Origin: Echinicola sp. 20G
GTDB lineage: Bacteria; Bacteroidota; Bacteroidia; Cytophagales; Cyclobacteriaceae
Assembly (NCBI RefSeq): GCF_015533855.1
Contig: NZ_AP024154.1
Coordinates: 871,001-935,000, forward strand
Direction of reading: 5' to 3'
DNA length: 64,000 nucleotides
Part shown: piece by piece, positions 15,691 through 24,535 of the stretch
Layout of the letters: every line of letters begins with the position of its first letter
Position numbering within the stretch: position 1 is the first letter of the stretch
Position numbers and translations under genes: made by a program
Notes under the pieces: generated by a model
What the model was told of the DNA's origin: nothing
The model's input: the letters and a program-made list of their open reading frames with translations, nothing else
The model's database searches: none

Positions 15691-18219
15691 ATGATTAATA
15701 CCTTTATTGGTAACCTAGGCCATTTGATGGTGATTCTGGCTTTTGTTAGTTCCCTCATTACCGCCTATTCTTATTATCAATACACCGTAGTTCCTGAAAT
15801 TGAAAAAGCCTCTTGGAGGAAATTTAGTAGGATTTTCTTCTACATTCATGCTGTATCTGCCATCTCCATTGGCGTTATACTTTTTAATATTATACACAAT
15901 TTCAGGTTTGAATATTTCTATGCCTACTCCCATGCCTCTAAGGCATTGCCAGTGCACTATATGATTTCCAGCTTCTGGGAAGGTCAGGAAGGCTCTTTTA
16001 TCCTTTGGATTTTCTGGGATGTTATTTTAGGCTTGTTCCTAATCCATACCAATAAATCATGGGAGGGACCGGTAATGGTAGTTTTCTCCTTGGTACAGGC
16101 ATTTCTGGTATCTATGATTTTAGGAGTAGTGATAGGAGACTTGAAGATAGGGAGCTCACCTTTCATTCTCTTGAGAGATGTGGCCAATGCGCCTATTTTC
16201 CAAATGAACCCTGACTTTGTTCCTGAAGACGGCACTGGGCTTAACCCTTTGCTACAAAATATCTGGATGGTTATTCACCCTCCTACTTTGTTCCTTGGCT
16301 ATGCTTCTACCCTAGTGCCTTTTGCCTACTTAATGGCTGGCCTTTGGACAGGCAAATACAAGGAATGGATCCGTCCGGCATTACCTTGGACGATTTTCTC
16401 TGCCTTGATTTTAGGGATGGGAATTATCATGGGCGCTTATTGGGCCTATGTAACGCTTAATTTCGGTGGCTATTGGAACTGGGACCCTGTGGAAAATGCG
16501 TCTTATGTTCCTTGGTTGATCATTGTGGCATCTATTCACACGATGATTACCTTCAGGAAAAGTAGCACAGCCCTGAAGACCTCTATTGTATTGATTATTC
16601 TGCAATTCATTTTGGTCTTGTATGCCACTTTCTTGGTGAGAAGCGGTGTTTTGGGAGACACTTCGGTACACTCTTTTACTGACTTAGGCTTGTCCGGCCA
16701 ATTATTGATTTACCTTTTCTTCTTTATGTTTGTGGCCATCTTCCTTTCTGCAAGGGCATGGAAAAACATTCCTACATCTGAGAAGGAAGCATCTGTTTAC
16801 TCCAGGGAATTCTGGATTTTCATCGGTGCCACTACCCTTGGCCTGATGGCTTTCCAAGTGATCCTCCCTACTTCTATTCCGGTATACAATGCCATAGTCG
16901 AAAGTTTTGGCGGCATTTCCAATATGGCACCACCGGCAGATCAAATCGAATTTTATACCAAGTTCCAGCTTTGGTTTGGAGTGGTACTGGCCTTATTGAC
17001 CGCAGTAGGCCAATTCTTCTGGTGGAAAAAAATGGACAAAAAGGAGCTCAAAAATGCTCTGGCTACTCCCTATATTATCTCCCTAATTTTGGCTGCAATC
17101 ATCATCACTGTAGCCAAAGTTTGGAACATCACTTTCATGGTGATTGTCATGGCAGCTACATTTACCATTGTGGCCAATGCAACCATTCTTTCCAAGTTGT
17201 TGAAGAAATCCACTTTCAAACTGGCAGGAGGTTCTTTGGCGCATATTGGCCTTGGCTTGATCCTTATTGGTGTCATGTTCTCCTCAGGCTACTCAGATGT
17301 TATTTCACTCAATATGTCAGGACTGACATATAAAAGAGATTGGGAAGATGAGCTGAACAAAGAAAACGTTTTGCTCTGGATCAACCAACCCCTCCAAATG
17401 AAGGACTATGAAGTGGTTTACCGAGGCAGAAATAAAAAGCTAGAAGGAGTTCCGGGCTATGTCAATGTCAACAAACTGGAATCTACAGACAACGTCAATG
17501 AAGCCATTGCGCTCGAGGACATTAATGTCAACGGAAAAACCTATCATAAAAAGGGGGATAAAGTAAATATAGTGTTAGAGGAAAACAGCTATTTTGAAAT
17601 TGAGTATTTCAAAGATCAGCAGCACCAATTCACCCTTTTCCCTATGTCGCAACCTAACCCCACCATGGGATTGATTTCTTCTCCTGACTCTAAGCATTTC
17701 TTAAATAAGGACCTTTACACCCACATTTCAGCCATCAATAGCTATGACGATCCGGAATGGGGAGAGGATGAGTTTTATGAAGTGACTCCTGGAGAACAAT
17801 TCCACCTAGGAGACTATATCACCACTTTTGAAGGAGGAGAAGTGATGGAAGAAGTGGAAGGCGTTGAGTTGGAAGAGGGAGATGTAGCGGTGAAGGCCAA
17901 ATTGGTTATTCAGGATCACGACAAACAAATCCATCTGGATCCTATTTTCTTGATCAGAGGAAACAGGATCGGTAAAATCCCAACAGTAAATCACGACTTG
18001 GGCGTAAAAATACAAGTGGATAATATCAGTCCAGAGACCAACAAGTTTGTCTTCAAGGCCAATAATTATCAAAAAGACTATGTGGTGATGAAAGCCTTGG
18101 TAAAACCTTATATCAATGTGCTCTGGATAGGCACCATCATCATGCTCATCGGCTTTGGTGTGGCGATATACAGAAGATATGATGAATTCGTCAAAATGAG
18201 GGACAAAGGTCTCGAATAA
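15691..18219 (+). CDS. ccmF: cytochrome c heme lyase subunit CcmF
   Basis: Large inner-membrane protein that attaches heme covalently to apocytochrome c. The 842 residues contain many membrane helices. The CcmF/CcsA signature GGYWNWDPVENAS is at about 259-271 and conserved periplasmic His residues flank it (IHPPTLFLGY at about 195, and a second after the motif). A large hydrophilic domain lies near residues 545-800, with one final C-terminal helix. It closes the ccm operon and is followed by a terminator. No ccmH or ccmI gene follows, which agrees with the System I* type of pathway. Confidence 0.95.
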   Translation: MINTFIGNLGHLMVILAFVSSLITAYSYYQYTVVPEIEKASWRKFSRIFFYIHAVSAISIGVILFNIIHNFRFEYFYAYSHASKALPVHYMISSFWEGQEGSFILWIFWDVILGLFLIHTNKSWEGPVMVVFSLVQAFLVSMILGVVIGDLKIGSSPFILLRDVANAPIFQMNPDFVPEDGTGLNPLLQNIWMVIHPPTLFLGYASTLVPFAYLMAGLWTGKYKEWIRPALPWTIFSALILGMGIIMGAYWAYVTLNFGGYWNWDPVENASYVPWLIIVASIHTMITFRKSSTALKTSIVLIILQFILVLYATFLVRSGVLGDTSVHSFTDLGLSGQLLIYLFFFMFVAIFLSARAWKNIPTSEKEASVYSREFWIFIGATTLGLMAFQVILPTSIPVYNAIVESFGGISNMAPPADQIEFYTKFQLWFGVVLALLTAVGQFFWWKKMDKKELKNALATPYIISLILAAIIITVAKVWNITFMVIVMAATFTIVANATILSKLLKKSTFKLAGGSLAHIGLGLILIGVMFSSGYSDVISLNMSGLTYKRDWEDELNKENVLLWINQPLQMKDYEVVYRGRNKKLEGVPGYVNVNKLESTDNVNEAIALEDINVNGKTYHKKGDKVNIVLEENSYFEIEYFKDQQHQFTLFPMSQPNPTMGLISSPDSKHFLNKDLYTHISAINSYDDPEWGEDEFYEVTPGEQFHLGDYITTFEGGEVMEEVEGVELEEGDVAVKAKLVIQDHDKQIHLDPIFLIRGNRIGKIPTVNHDLGVKIQVDNISPETNKFVFKANNYQKDYVVMKALVKPYINVLWIGTIIMLIGFGVAIYRRYDEFVKMRDKGLE

Positions 18220-18240
18220 ACATACACTTAAATTCTAATC

Positions 18241-18272
18241 AAGCCTGCATTTTAATGATGTAGGCTTTTTTT
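18241..18272 (+). terminator. terminator of the ccm operon
   Basis: 10-bp stem AAGCCTGCAT/ATGTAGGCTT with one G-T wobble and a seven-base loop, followed by T residues to 18272. It lies 21 bases past the ccmF stop. Confidence 0.82.
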
Positions 18273-18330
18273 GTGGATACACCGAAAGCTGTATCTTAGA
18301 CCTCCAATTGGTTCTATAAGGAAACATTCA

Positions 18331-19110
18331 ATGGACAAATTCAATATTGCGATCATTGGTACGGGCAATGTAGCCTGGCATTTGGCCCCAGCCTTGGAAA
18401 ATGCAGGCCATACCATCACAGAGGTTTATAGCAGGGACTTCCATCGTGCAGAAAAAATCATCAACAAACTTTATACGGCCGAGGTAAAAACAGACCTCGA
18501 TTTCTCAGAAAGTAAAGCCAATATATACATCCTTGCCGTAAGCGACCATGCCATCACACAAGTGGCAGACGCGATCATTCTTCCAGAGGAGAGTATTCTC
18601 GTTCATACTTCAGGAAGCATGCCTTTGGATGTCTTGGGTTTCAGTTCTGCGAGTTATACAGGCATCTTTTATCCTTTACAAAGCTTTAGTAAATCTCGTT
18701 CTTTGGACATTGATGAGATTCCTTTTTTATTGGAATCAGATGATCAGACTACTCTCCAAAAGTTGAAAAAACTGGCCAAAAGCCTTTCCCCACACCACTA
18801 TGTATTGAAATCCAAAGATCGAATGGCCCTCCATGTGGCTGCTGTTTTTGCCAGCAACTTTACCAATCACATGATCCGGGTATCTGAAGAGATCATGCGA
18901 AGGCAGGGCTTGGACTTTGAAATGCTCCAACCATTGATCATAGAGCAAATCAGTAAAACCTTGGAAATAGGAGCCAAATCAGCACAAACAGGGCCAGCAC
19001 TTAGAGGAGACCTTAGCACCCTGGACATGCATTACCAATTTTTGAATTACAATGAACAGGTGGCTGAAATCTATAAATTGATTTCACAGGACATCATCGA
19101 TGCGAACTAA
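18331..19110 (+). CDS. Rossmann-fold DUF2520 family oxidoreductase-like protein
   Basis: 259-residue protein with an N-terminal NAD(P)-binding Rossmann domain (IIGTGNVAWHLAPAL, a GxGxxA fingerprint at residues 7-12) and a helical C-terminal DUF2520 domain, the layout of pyrroline-5-carboxylate or ketopantoate reductase-like proteins. The physiological substrate of this family is not known to me. The frame is open from a TTG at 18271, but that codon lies in the T-run of the ccmF terminator, so the ATG at 18331 is the start. A prenyltransferase gene follows after 78 bases, with its own promoter. Confidence 0.88.
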   Translation: MDKFNIAIIGTGNVAWHLAPALENAGHTITEVYSRDFHRAEKIINKLYTAEVKTDLDFSESKANIYILAVSDHAITQVADAIILPEESILVHTSGSMPLDVLGFSSASYTGIFYPLQSFSKSRSLDIDEIPFLLESDDQTTLQKLKKLAKSLSPHHYVLKSKDRMALHVAAVFASNFTNHMIRVSEEIMRRQGLDFEMLQPLIIEQISKTLEIGAKSAQTGPALRGDLSTLDMHYQFLNYNEQVAEIYKLISQDIIDAN

Positions 19111-19176
19111 ACCTTTTTTCTTGTAATTTTCTGCTTAAAAAAATGCCCACTACTAACCTACTGCCTTACTTTACCG

Positions 19177-19184
19177 TATTTTTG
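19177..19184 (+). promoter_or_regulatory. -7 promoter element of the prenyltransferase gene
   Basis: TATTTTTG matches TAnnTTTG. Only four bases lie between it and the ATG at 19189, so transcription would begin at or next to the start codon. Confidence 0.7.
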
Positions 19185-19188
19185 AAAT

Positions 19189-20061
19189 ATGACTAAGCCA
19201 TCAGCTGAGACAGCTTTTTCCTTTTCTGCCTTTTTCAAAATCATCAGGTCTGACAACTTGCTGATGATGGCTTTTGCTCAGTTAATGACCGCCTATTTTT
19301 TGGTTGAGGAAACTAAGTCAGGAATTCCAGTCTTTTCAGATTATAAATTGTATTTGCTGATTTTCTCGACCATTACCATCGCTGCTTCTGGTTACATCAT
19401 CAATGATTATTACGATGTCAAAATAGACTACATCAACAAACCTGATGAAGTCATCGTGGGCAAGGGCATGAGAAGAAGAGTAGTAATGTTTCTCCACAGC
19501 ATCCTCAACTTTGTAGGTATTGGCCTTGCTTGCCTGGTCAACTTAAAAGTTGGTGCTATCCATTTTATTGCCGCATTTATCCTTTGGCTTTACTCTAACA
19601 ACCTCAAAAGACTTCCCTTTGTGGGCAATTTAGCTGTTGGTCTTTTGACAGGTCTTTCCATTTGGATCATTGGATTCTACTATCAGCAGTCCCAACTTCT
19701 GGTGTTGACTTATGCCATATTCGCCTTCTTTATCAACCTGATCAGGGAAATTATCAAGGACATCGAGGACAGGGAGGGAGACAGAAAACACGGATGTAAG
19801 ACTTTACCGATCGTGCTGGGCTTTAGAAAAACCAAAAACATAATTTTTATCCTTGCAGGAATATTTGTGTGTTCCATTTTGACTGTTGCCTTTAAGATAA
19901 ATGACACCTTATTATATATCTACTTTGGAGCTATTGGAGTTTTATTCTTATTCTTCATGTACAAAATCTATTATGCGGACCGAAAAAAGCATTTCACTCA
20001 ACTCAGCAAAATGTCTAAGGTATTAATGCTAACAGGTGTCTTAAGCATGGCTTTTTTATAA
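19189..20061 (+). CDS. UbiA-family membrane prenyltransferase
   Basis: 290-residue intramembrane prenyltransferase with about eight or nine hydrophobic segments. Both Asp-rich, Mg-diphosphate-binding motifs of UbiA proteins are present: NDYYDVKID near residues 74-82 and DIEDREGDRKHG near 190-201. Bacteroidota proteins of this type are usually annotated as geranylgeranylglycerol-phosphate geranylgeranyltransferase-like. The actual acceptor cannot be told from sequence; a quinone head group remains possible. It appears to be transcribed from its own promoter. Confidence 0.88.
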   Translation: MTKPSAETAFSFSAFFKIIRSDNLLMMAFAQLMTAYFLVEETKSGIPVFSDYKLYLLIFSTITIAASGYIINDYYDVKIDYINKPDEVIVGKGMRRRVVMFLHSILNFVGIGLACLVNLKVGAIHFIAAFILWLYSNNLKRLPFVGNLAVGLLTGLSIWIIGFYYQQSQLLVLTYAIFAFFINLIREIIKDIEDREGDRKHGCKTLPIVLGFRKTKNIIFILAGIFVCSILTVAFKINDTLLYIYFGAIGVLFLFFMYKIYYADRKKHFTQLSKMSKVLMLTGVLSMAFL

Positions 20062-20123
20062 TGTTCCATATGAATTGGCTCGGCTCTTGTACTGGAAAAA
20101 CATGTGAGGCCAAAAAATATCCT

Positions 20124-20131
20124 TATTTTTG
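20124..20131 (+). promoter_or_regulatory. -7 promoter element of purN
   Basis: TATTTTTG matches TAnnTTTG, 42 bases ahead of the purN start. A four-codon ATG-AAC-ATC-TAA mini-frame lies between them at 20150-20161. Confidence 0.6.
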
Positions 20132-20173
20132 TCTTCTCAACCTTTATAAATGAACATCTAAATAGATCTTCAC

Positions 20174-20731
20174 TTGAAAAAAATCGCCATAATTGCCTCG
20201 GGAAATGGAAGCAATGCTGAGGAAATCATCAATCACTTTGATGGTTCCTCCAAAGCCAAAGTGCTGACCATCGCCTCCAATAAAAAAGACGCCTATGTAT
20301 TGGAAAGGGCCAAGAACCACGAAATACCTTTCTTTTCTTTTACCAGATCTGAAATGGAAGAAGGAATTTTAGAAAAATCCTTCCTAGAGCTAGGTATTGA
20401 TTTAATTGTCTTAGCGGGTTTTCTCCTAAAAATCCCAGATGGGCTTATCAAAAAATTCCCCAACCGCATTATTAATATCCATCCCGCTTTACTACCGAAA
20501 TTTGGAGGAAAAGGCATGTATGGCATGCGCGTTCATGAAGCCGTTAAGGAAAAGGGCGAGAAGGAAACCGGCATCACCATCCATTATGTCAATGAAAAAT
20601 ATGACGATGGCAGGGTGATCTTTCAGGAAAGTGTAACGGTATTGGACACGGATACTCCAGAAGACATTGCCAATAAGGTTCACGCCTTGGAGTACAAATA
20701 TTTCCCAAAAGTTATTGAAAGTCTGCTTTAA
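20174..20731 (+). CDS. purN: phosphoribosylglycinamide formyltransferase
   Basis: Third step of purine synthesis: transfers the formyl group of 10-formyltetrahydrofolate to GAR. The phosphate-binding N-terminus (KKIAIIASGNGSNAE) and the catalytic block (NIHPALLPKFGGKGMYG, with the active-site Asn and His) are present, and the conserved Asp lies in NEKYDDGRVI. The 185-residue length is normal. The start is a TTG; no ATG exists in frame nearby and the sequence from it matches the family start. purH lies 69 bases downstream with its own promoter. Confidence 0.95.
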   Translation: MKKIAIIASGNGSNAEEIINHFDGSSKAKVLTIASNKKDAYVLERAKNHEIPFFSFTRSEMEEGILEKSFLELGIDLIVLAGFLLKIPDGLIKKFPNRIINIHPALLPKFGGKGMYGMRVHEAVKEKGEKETGITIHYVNEKYDDGRVIFQESVTVLDTDTPEDIANKVHALEYKYFPKVIESLL

Positions 20732-20745
20732 TCAGCTGATTTTCC

Positions 20746-20753
20746 TACCTTTG
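20746..20753 (+). promoter_or_regulatory. -7 promoter element of purH
   Basis: TACCTTTG, a full match to TAnnTTTG, 47 bases before the purH ATG. Confidence 0.68.
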
Positions 20754-20800
20754 CAGTTTAAAACAATTCATCAAACCTATTTCATTCAATACTTTCAAAA

Positions 20801-22327
20801 ATGGCTGTTAAGAAAATTCAATCTGCCCTTATTTCAGTATTTTACAAAGACAATCTTGAACCAATCATTGCCCTTCTCAAAGAGCAAGGTGTAAAAATCT
20901 ACTCTACAGGAGGAACCCAAAAGTTCATTGAGGAACAAGGCGCAGAAGTAACTGCTGTAGAAGACCTGACCGGCTATCCATCCATTTTCGGCGGAAGGGT
21001 AAAAACGCTTCACCCAAAAGTATTTGGAGGAATCCTTCACAGAAGAGAAGACGAAGGTGACCTTTCCCAAGCCCAGGAATTTGATATCCCTGAAATCGAC
21101 TTGGTAATTGTGGATCTTTATCCGTTTGAAGAAACTGTAGCTTCAGGTGCTTCAGAGCAGGATATTATCGAAAAAATAGACATCGGTGGAATTTCTTTGA
21201 TCAGGGCAGCAGCCAAGAACTTCAAAGACGTTACCATTATTTCTTCTCGTGACCAATATGGTGAACTAGAAGAAAGATTGAAAAACAATGGAGGTGGTAC
21301 TACCATCGAAGACAGAAAATATTTTGCTGCCAAAGCATTCCAAGTGTCTTCCCATTACGACACACATATCTTCAATTACTTTAACCAAGCTGAAGAAATC
21401 CCAGCTTTGAAAGTAAGTGAAAACAATGCCAAGGCTTTGAGATATGGTGAGAACCCTCACCAAAAAGCCCATTTCTATGGCAAGTTGGATGACCTTTTTG
21501 AGCAATTGAACGGAAAAGAACTTTCTTATAACAACTTGGTGGACATCGATGCAGCAGTAGCATTGATGGCTGAATTTGATGGAGAAACTGCCTTTGCAAT
21601 CCTTAAGCACAACAATGCCTGTGGAGTGGCCAAAGGAGCTTCTGTAAAAGAAGCTTACCTTAAAGCATTTGCAGCAGATACGCTTTCTGCGTTTGGTGGC
21701 GTTTTGATCACCAACCAAACAGTGGACAAAGCAGCTGCAGAAGAAATGCATAGCCTATTCTTCGAAGTGTTGATTGCCCCTGCATTTGATGAGGATGCTT
21801 TAGAGGTATTGAAAGGCAAGAAGAACAGAATTCTTCTACTTCAGAAAACCAAAGTAGGTGGTACCAAGCAAATCAAAACCTTGTTGAACGGTATCATTGA
21901 ACAAGACAAGGATTTGTTCATGGAAACCAAGGAAGACTTCAAAGTAGCGACTAAAATAGCTCCAACTGAAGAACAAAAAGACGCCTTGGTATTTGCTGCC
22001 AAAGTTTGTAAGCACACGAAATCCAACACCATTGTATTAAGCAACCAAGACCAGCTATTTGCCAGTGGTGTGGGGCAAACCTCAAGGGTAGATGCATTAA
22101 AGCAAGCCATCGAAAAAGCCAAGTCATTTGGTTTTGAATTGAAAGGTTCTGTTATGGCTTCAGATGCTTTCTTCCCATTCCCTGACTGTGTGGAAATTGC
22201 TTCCAAAGAAGGCGTAGCGGCAGTGGTTCAGCCAGGCGGCTCGATCAAAGACCAAGACAGTGTTGATTTTTGTGACCAAGCCGGAATGGCCATGGTAATG
22301 ACAGGAGTAAGACACTTCAAACATTAA
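20801..22327 (+). CDS. purH: bifunctional AICAR formyltransferase / IMP cyclohydrolase
   Basis: Last two steps of IMP synthesis in the cytoplasm. Residues 1-190 form the methylglyoxal-synthase-like IMP cyclohydrolase domain (IYSTGGTQKFIEE, FGGRVKTLHP). The rest is the AICAR transformylase domain, with the conserved Lys-His pair in ILKHNNACGVAKG and the GVGQTSRVDAL and VQPGGSIKDQD blocks. The 508-residue length is normal. It follows purN, a common purine gene pair, and ends in a clear terminator. Confidence 0.97.
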   Translation: MAVKKIQSALISVFYKDNLEPIIALLKEQGVKIYSTGGTQKFIEEQGAEVTAVEDLTGYPSIFGGRVKTLHPKVFGGILHRREDEGDLSQAQEFDIPEIDLVIVDLYPFEETVASGASEQDIIEKIDIGGISLIRAAAKNFKDVTIISSRDQYGELEERLKNNGGGTTIEDRKYFAAKAFQVSSHYDTHIFNYFNQAEEIPALKVSENNAKALRYGENPHQKAHFYGKLDDLFEQLNGKELSYNNLVDIDAAVALMAEFDGETAFAILKHNNACGVAKGASVKEAYLKAFAADTLSAFGGVLITNQTVDKAAAEEMHSLFFEVLIAPAFDEDALEVLKGKKNRILLLQKTKVGGTKQIKTLLNGIIEQDKDLFMETKEDFKVATKIAPTEEQKDALVFAAKVCKHTKSNTIVLSNQDQLFASGVGQTSRVDALKQAIEKAKSFGFELKGSVMASDAFFPFPDCVEIASKEGVAAVVQPGGSIKDQDSVDFCDQAGMAMVMTGVRHFKH

Positions 22328-22354
22328 GAAAAAACAATCCCCAACTATATCAAG

Positions 22355-22384
22355 GTCCCTGGCTGAAAAGTCAGGGACTTTTTT
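22355..22384 (+). terminator. terminator of purH
   Basis: 10-bp stem GTCCCTGGCT/AGTCAGGGAC with one wobble pair, followed by six T (22379-22384), 28 bases past the purH stop. Confidence 0.85.
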
Positions 22385-22412
22385 GCTTCCCTATTTTTTG
22401 TTCAGCGTTTCT

Positions 22413-22500
22413 GCTGTTCAGGATTTGAAATCCTGAACAATAAATAAAGAGGATTTGAAATCCTCATCATCTAGATTCGGGATTGCAAATCCCGAATAGC
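22413..22500. repeat. REP-like palindrome array, left copy
   Basis: Three different short palindromes in a row: a 23-bp one with 11-bp arms (GTTCAGGATTT) at 22416-22438, a 17-bp one (GAGGATTT arms) at 22449-22465, and a 23-bp one with 10-bp arms (ATTCGGGATT) at 22475-22497. The same three, in the same order and spacing, recur to the right of the transposase gene. All three share a GGATT core. Confidence 0.85.
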
Positions 22501-22586
22501 CAAAATTTTCAGCTAGTCTTAGTAAATCAAATATGATATCCTTAATTTAAAGATTGTTTATATTTTTCAACTAACACTTTTTAGGC

Positions 22587-23114
22587 ATGGCTTTTACGTA
22601 TAAAATCAGGGATCAATATGGAATTTATTTTGTGACATTTACGGTAAACCAATGGGTAGATGTTTTCTCTCGTCCAATTTATGCTGAGCTCCTTCTTGAG
22701 AGCATTAAACACTGCCAAAAGCATAAAGGATTATTGGTTTATGCCTATGTCATCTTGACCAATCATTGCCACTTAATAATCGGAAGTAAAAAGGAACCAT
22801 TAAGTGATATTATTCGGGATTTGAAAAAATACACGGCAAAAAGTATTATCAAAGCCATTGAAGAAAATCCTCATGAAAGCAGGAAAAACTGGTTATTATG
22901 GCTATTGAAAAAGGACGATGGTATCTGATTCTGGAAAGTGGGCTATCATGGTGAAGAAATCACTTCCCAATATTTCCTTGACACCAAAATCCGATATATC
23001 CATCAAAACCCCGTAAAAGCAGGAATTGTCGAAAAAGAAGAAGAATACCTACTGAGTAGTTGTGGTGAATTCTATGGAGTCAGAAAATGCCCCATAGAAC
23101 TCGCTCCATTATAA
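22587..23114 (+). pseudogene. REP-associated tyrosine transposase (RAYT, Y1/HUH family), interrupted by a TGA
   Basis: IS200-like single-strand DNA nuclease of the REP-associated type. The HUH motif is His60-Cys-His62 (TNHCHLII) and the likely catalytic Tyr is Tyr82 (LKKYTAKS). After 113 codons an in-frame TGA at 22926-22928 stops the frame. The same frame then continues for 61 more codons with the expected family C-terminus (FWKVGYHGEEI, IRYIHQNPVKAGIVEK) and ends in TAA at 23114. The full length of about 175 residues matches the family. A single nonsense change is the simplest explanation, so the gene is probably dead or gives a truncated protein. Matching palindrome arrays lie on both sides. 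Confidence 0.9.
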
Positions 23115-23133
23115 TTTAACTGTTTGCTATTTT

Positions 23134-23222
23134 GCTGTTCAGGATTTGCAATCCTGAACTCTTTATAAAGGAGGATTTGAAATCATACACAATCTAATTC
23201 GCGATTTAAAATCCCGAATAGC
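23134..23222. repeat. REP-like palindrome array, right copy
   Basis: Direct repeat of the left array: a perfect 23-bp palindrome (GTTCAGGATT arms, TGC centre) at 23137-23159, a decayed copy of the GAGGATTT palindrome from 23171 whose right arm no longer pairs, and a third at 23197-23219 with one mismatch. Both arrays begin TGCTGTTCAGG and end CCCGAATAGC. Unit-to-unit spacings are 33/26 (left) and 34/26 (right). Confidence 0.85.
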
Positions 23223-23499
23223 AATATTTCGATCACTTTGGACTACTTTTTGCTATCTGCAGCTCCAACTAATATGGGCCAATAAAAATCACCTTAAAAA
23301 AGTACCTGCCAGCATAGATTTTGTCTTTTAATTCGGATGTGTTTTCTTTCTCATTGCAAGACATTTAAAAAAAGTCAATGCTCCATATTTATAAAATCAA
23401 ATTAAGGTAATAATTTTGTTGTCCCTCGTTTTATTTAAGCATTGTTAATGCTAACTTTAAACGATCAACTCAAACGTAATTTATTAAGAAAAGACCAGG
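23223..23499. other. mreB upstream region
   Basis: About 280 bases between the right palindrome array and mreB. It holds a promoter box at 23411-23418 and otherwise no recognisable feature. Confidence 0.5.
23411..23418 (+). promoter_or_regulatory. -7 promoter element of the mre operon
   Basis: TAATTTTG matches TAnnTTTG, 81 bases before the mreB ATG. Confidence 0.5.
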
Positions 23500-24528
23500 A
23501 TGGGATTATTCGACTTTTTCTCAAGTGATATAGCTATAGATTTAGGTACTGCCAATACTCTTATTATACATAAAGAAAAGATCGTAGTGGACGAACCCTC
23601 GATCATTGCGATAGATAAAACAAGCAACAGGATTCTGGCTGTAGGCCGTGAAGCGATGAACATGCATGAAAAAACGCATGAAAACATCAAAACGATCCGC
23701 CCATTGAAAGATGGAGTAATTGCGGATTTCTACGCCGCAGAGCAAATGATCAGGGGTTTGATCAAGATGATTCCTGGGCATAAAAAGGGCATGTTCCCAC
23801 AATCTCACCGCATGGTGATCTGTATCCCATCCGGCATTACGGAAGTGGAAAAAAGAGCGGTAAGGGATTCAGCCGAACATGCTGGTGCCAAAGAAGTCTA
23901 TATGGTCTATGAGCCGATTGCTGCTGCAATTGGTATTGGAATCGACATTGAAAAGCCAATGGGATCCATGATCGTAGATATCGGAGGAGGTACCACAGAG
24001 ATTGCCTTGATTGCCCTTTCAGGCATTGTAGCCGACCAATCTATCCGTGTAGCAGGTGACACCTTCACTAAGGATATTCTGGATTACATGAGGAGACAGC
24101 ACAACCTCTTGATCGGTGAACGGTCTGCCGAGAAAGTGAAGATTGCCATTGGATCAGCCTTGACTGAACTGGATGATGCTCCTGAAGACTATGAAATCAG
24201 AGGTAGGGACTTAATGACAGGTATTCCAAAAGTCATCAAAGTTTCTTATTCTGAAATTGCTTTTGCCTTGGACAAGTCTGTTTCCAAGATCGAAGAGGCT
24301 GTACTTAAGGCCCTTGAAATTGCTCCTCCGGAACTTTCCGCTGATATTTATGACAATGGTATCCACTTGACAGGTGGTGGCGCATTGTTGAAGGGGCTCG
24401 ACAAACGTCTTCACCAAAAAACAAAACTTCCTATTCACATTGCAGAAGATCCTTTAAGGGCAGTAGTGAGAGGAACAGGTACCGCCCTGAAAAATATAAA
24501 TAGTTTCAGAACCGTGCTGATGACCTGA
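23500..24528 (+). CDS. mreB: rod-shape determining protein MreB
   Basis: Actin-like ATPase that forms membrane-bound filaments and guides lateral cell-wall synthesis. The actin-fold motifs are visible: phosphate 1 loop (IAIDLGTANTLI, residues 9-20), phosphate 2 loop (MIVDIGGGTTEIA) and the adenosine motif (LTGGGALLKGLD). An N-terminal amphipathic stretch (MGLFDFFSS) fits membrane attachment. 342 residues, normal length. First gene of the classic order mreB-mreC-mreD-mrdA-rodA. Confidence 0.97.
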   Translation: MGLFDFFSSDIAIDLGTANTLIIHKEKIVVDEPSIIAIDKTSNRILAVGREAMNMHEKTHENIKTIRPLKDGVIADFYAAEQMIRGLIKMIPGHKKGMFPQSHRMVICIPSGITEVEKRAVRDSAEHAGAKEVYMVYEPIAAAIGIGIDIEKPMGSMIVDIGGGTTEIALIALSGIVADQSIRVAGDTFTKDILDYMRRQHNLLIGERSAEKVKIAIGSALTELDDAPEDYEIRGRDLMTGIPKVIKVSYSEIAFALDKSVSKIEEAVLKALEIAPPELSADIYDNGIHLTGGGALLKGLDKRLHQKTKLPIHIAEDPLRAVVRGTGTALKNINSFRTVLMT

Positions 24529-24535
24529 TGAGTAA

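Noticed and set aside
18271..18330. TTG start for the DUF2520 protein
   Set aside because: It lies in the T-run of the ccmF terminator; the Rossmann fold begins at the ATG at 18331.
22413..22500. Possible small CRISPR array
   Set aside because: Units are three different palindromes with irregular 8-11 base gaps, not identical repeats with unique spacers, and no cas gene is near.
22926..22928. TGA as a recoded (selenocysteine) codon in the RAYT
   Set aside because: RAYT proteins have no selenocysteine at this place and no suitable hairpin follows. A nonsense mutation is simpler.
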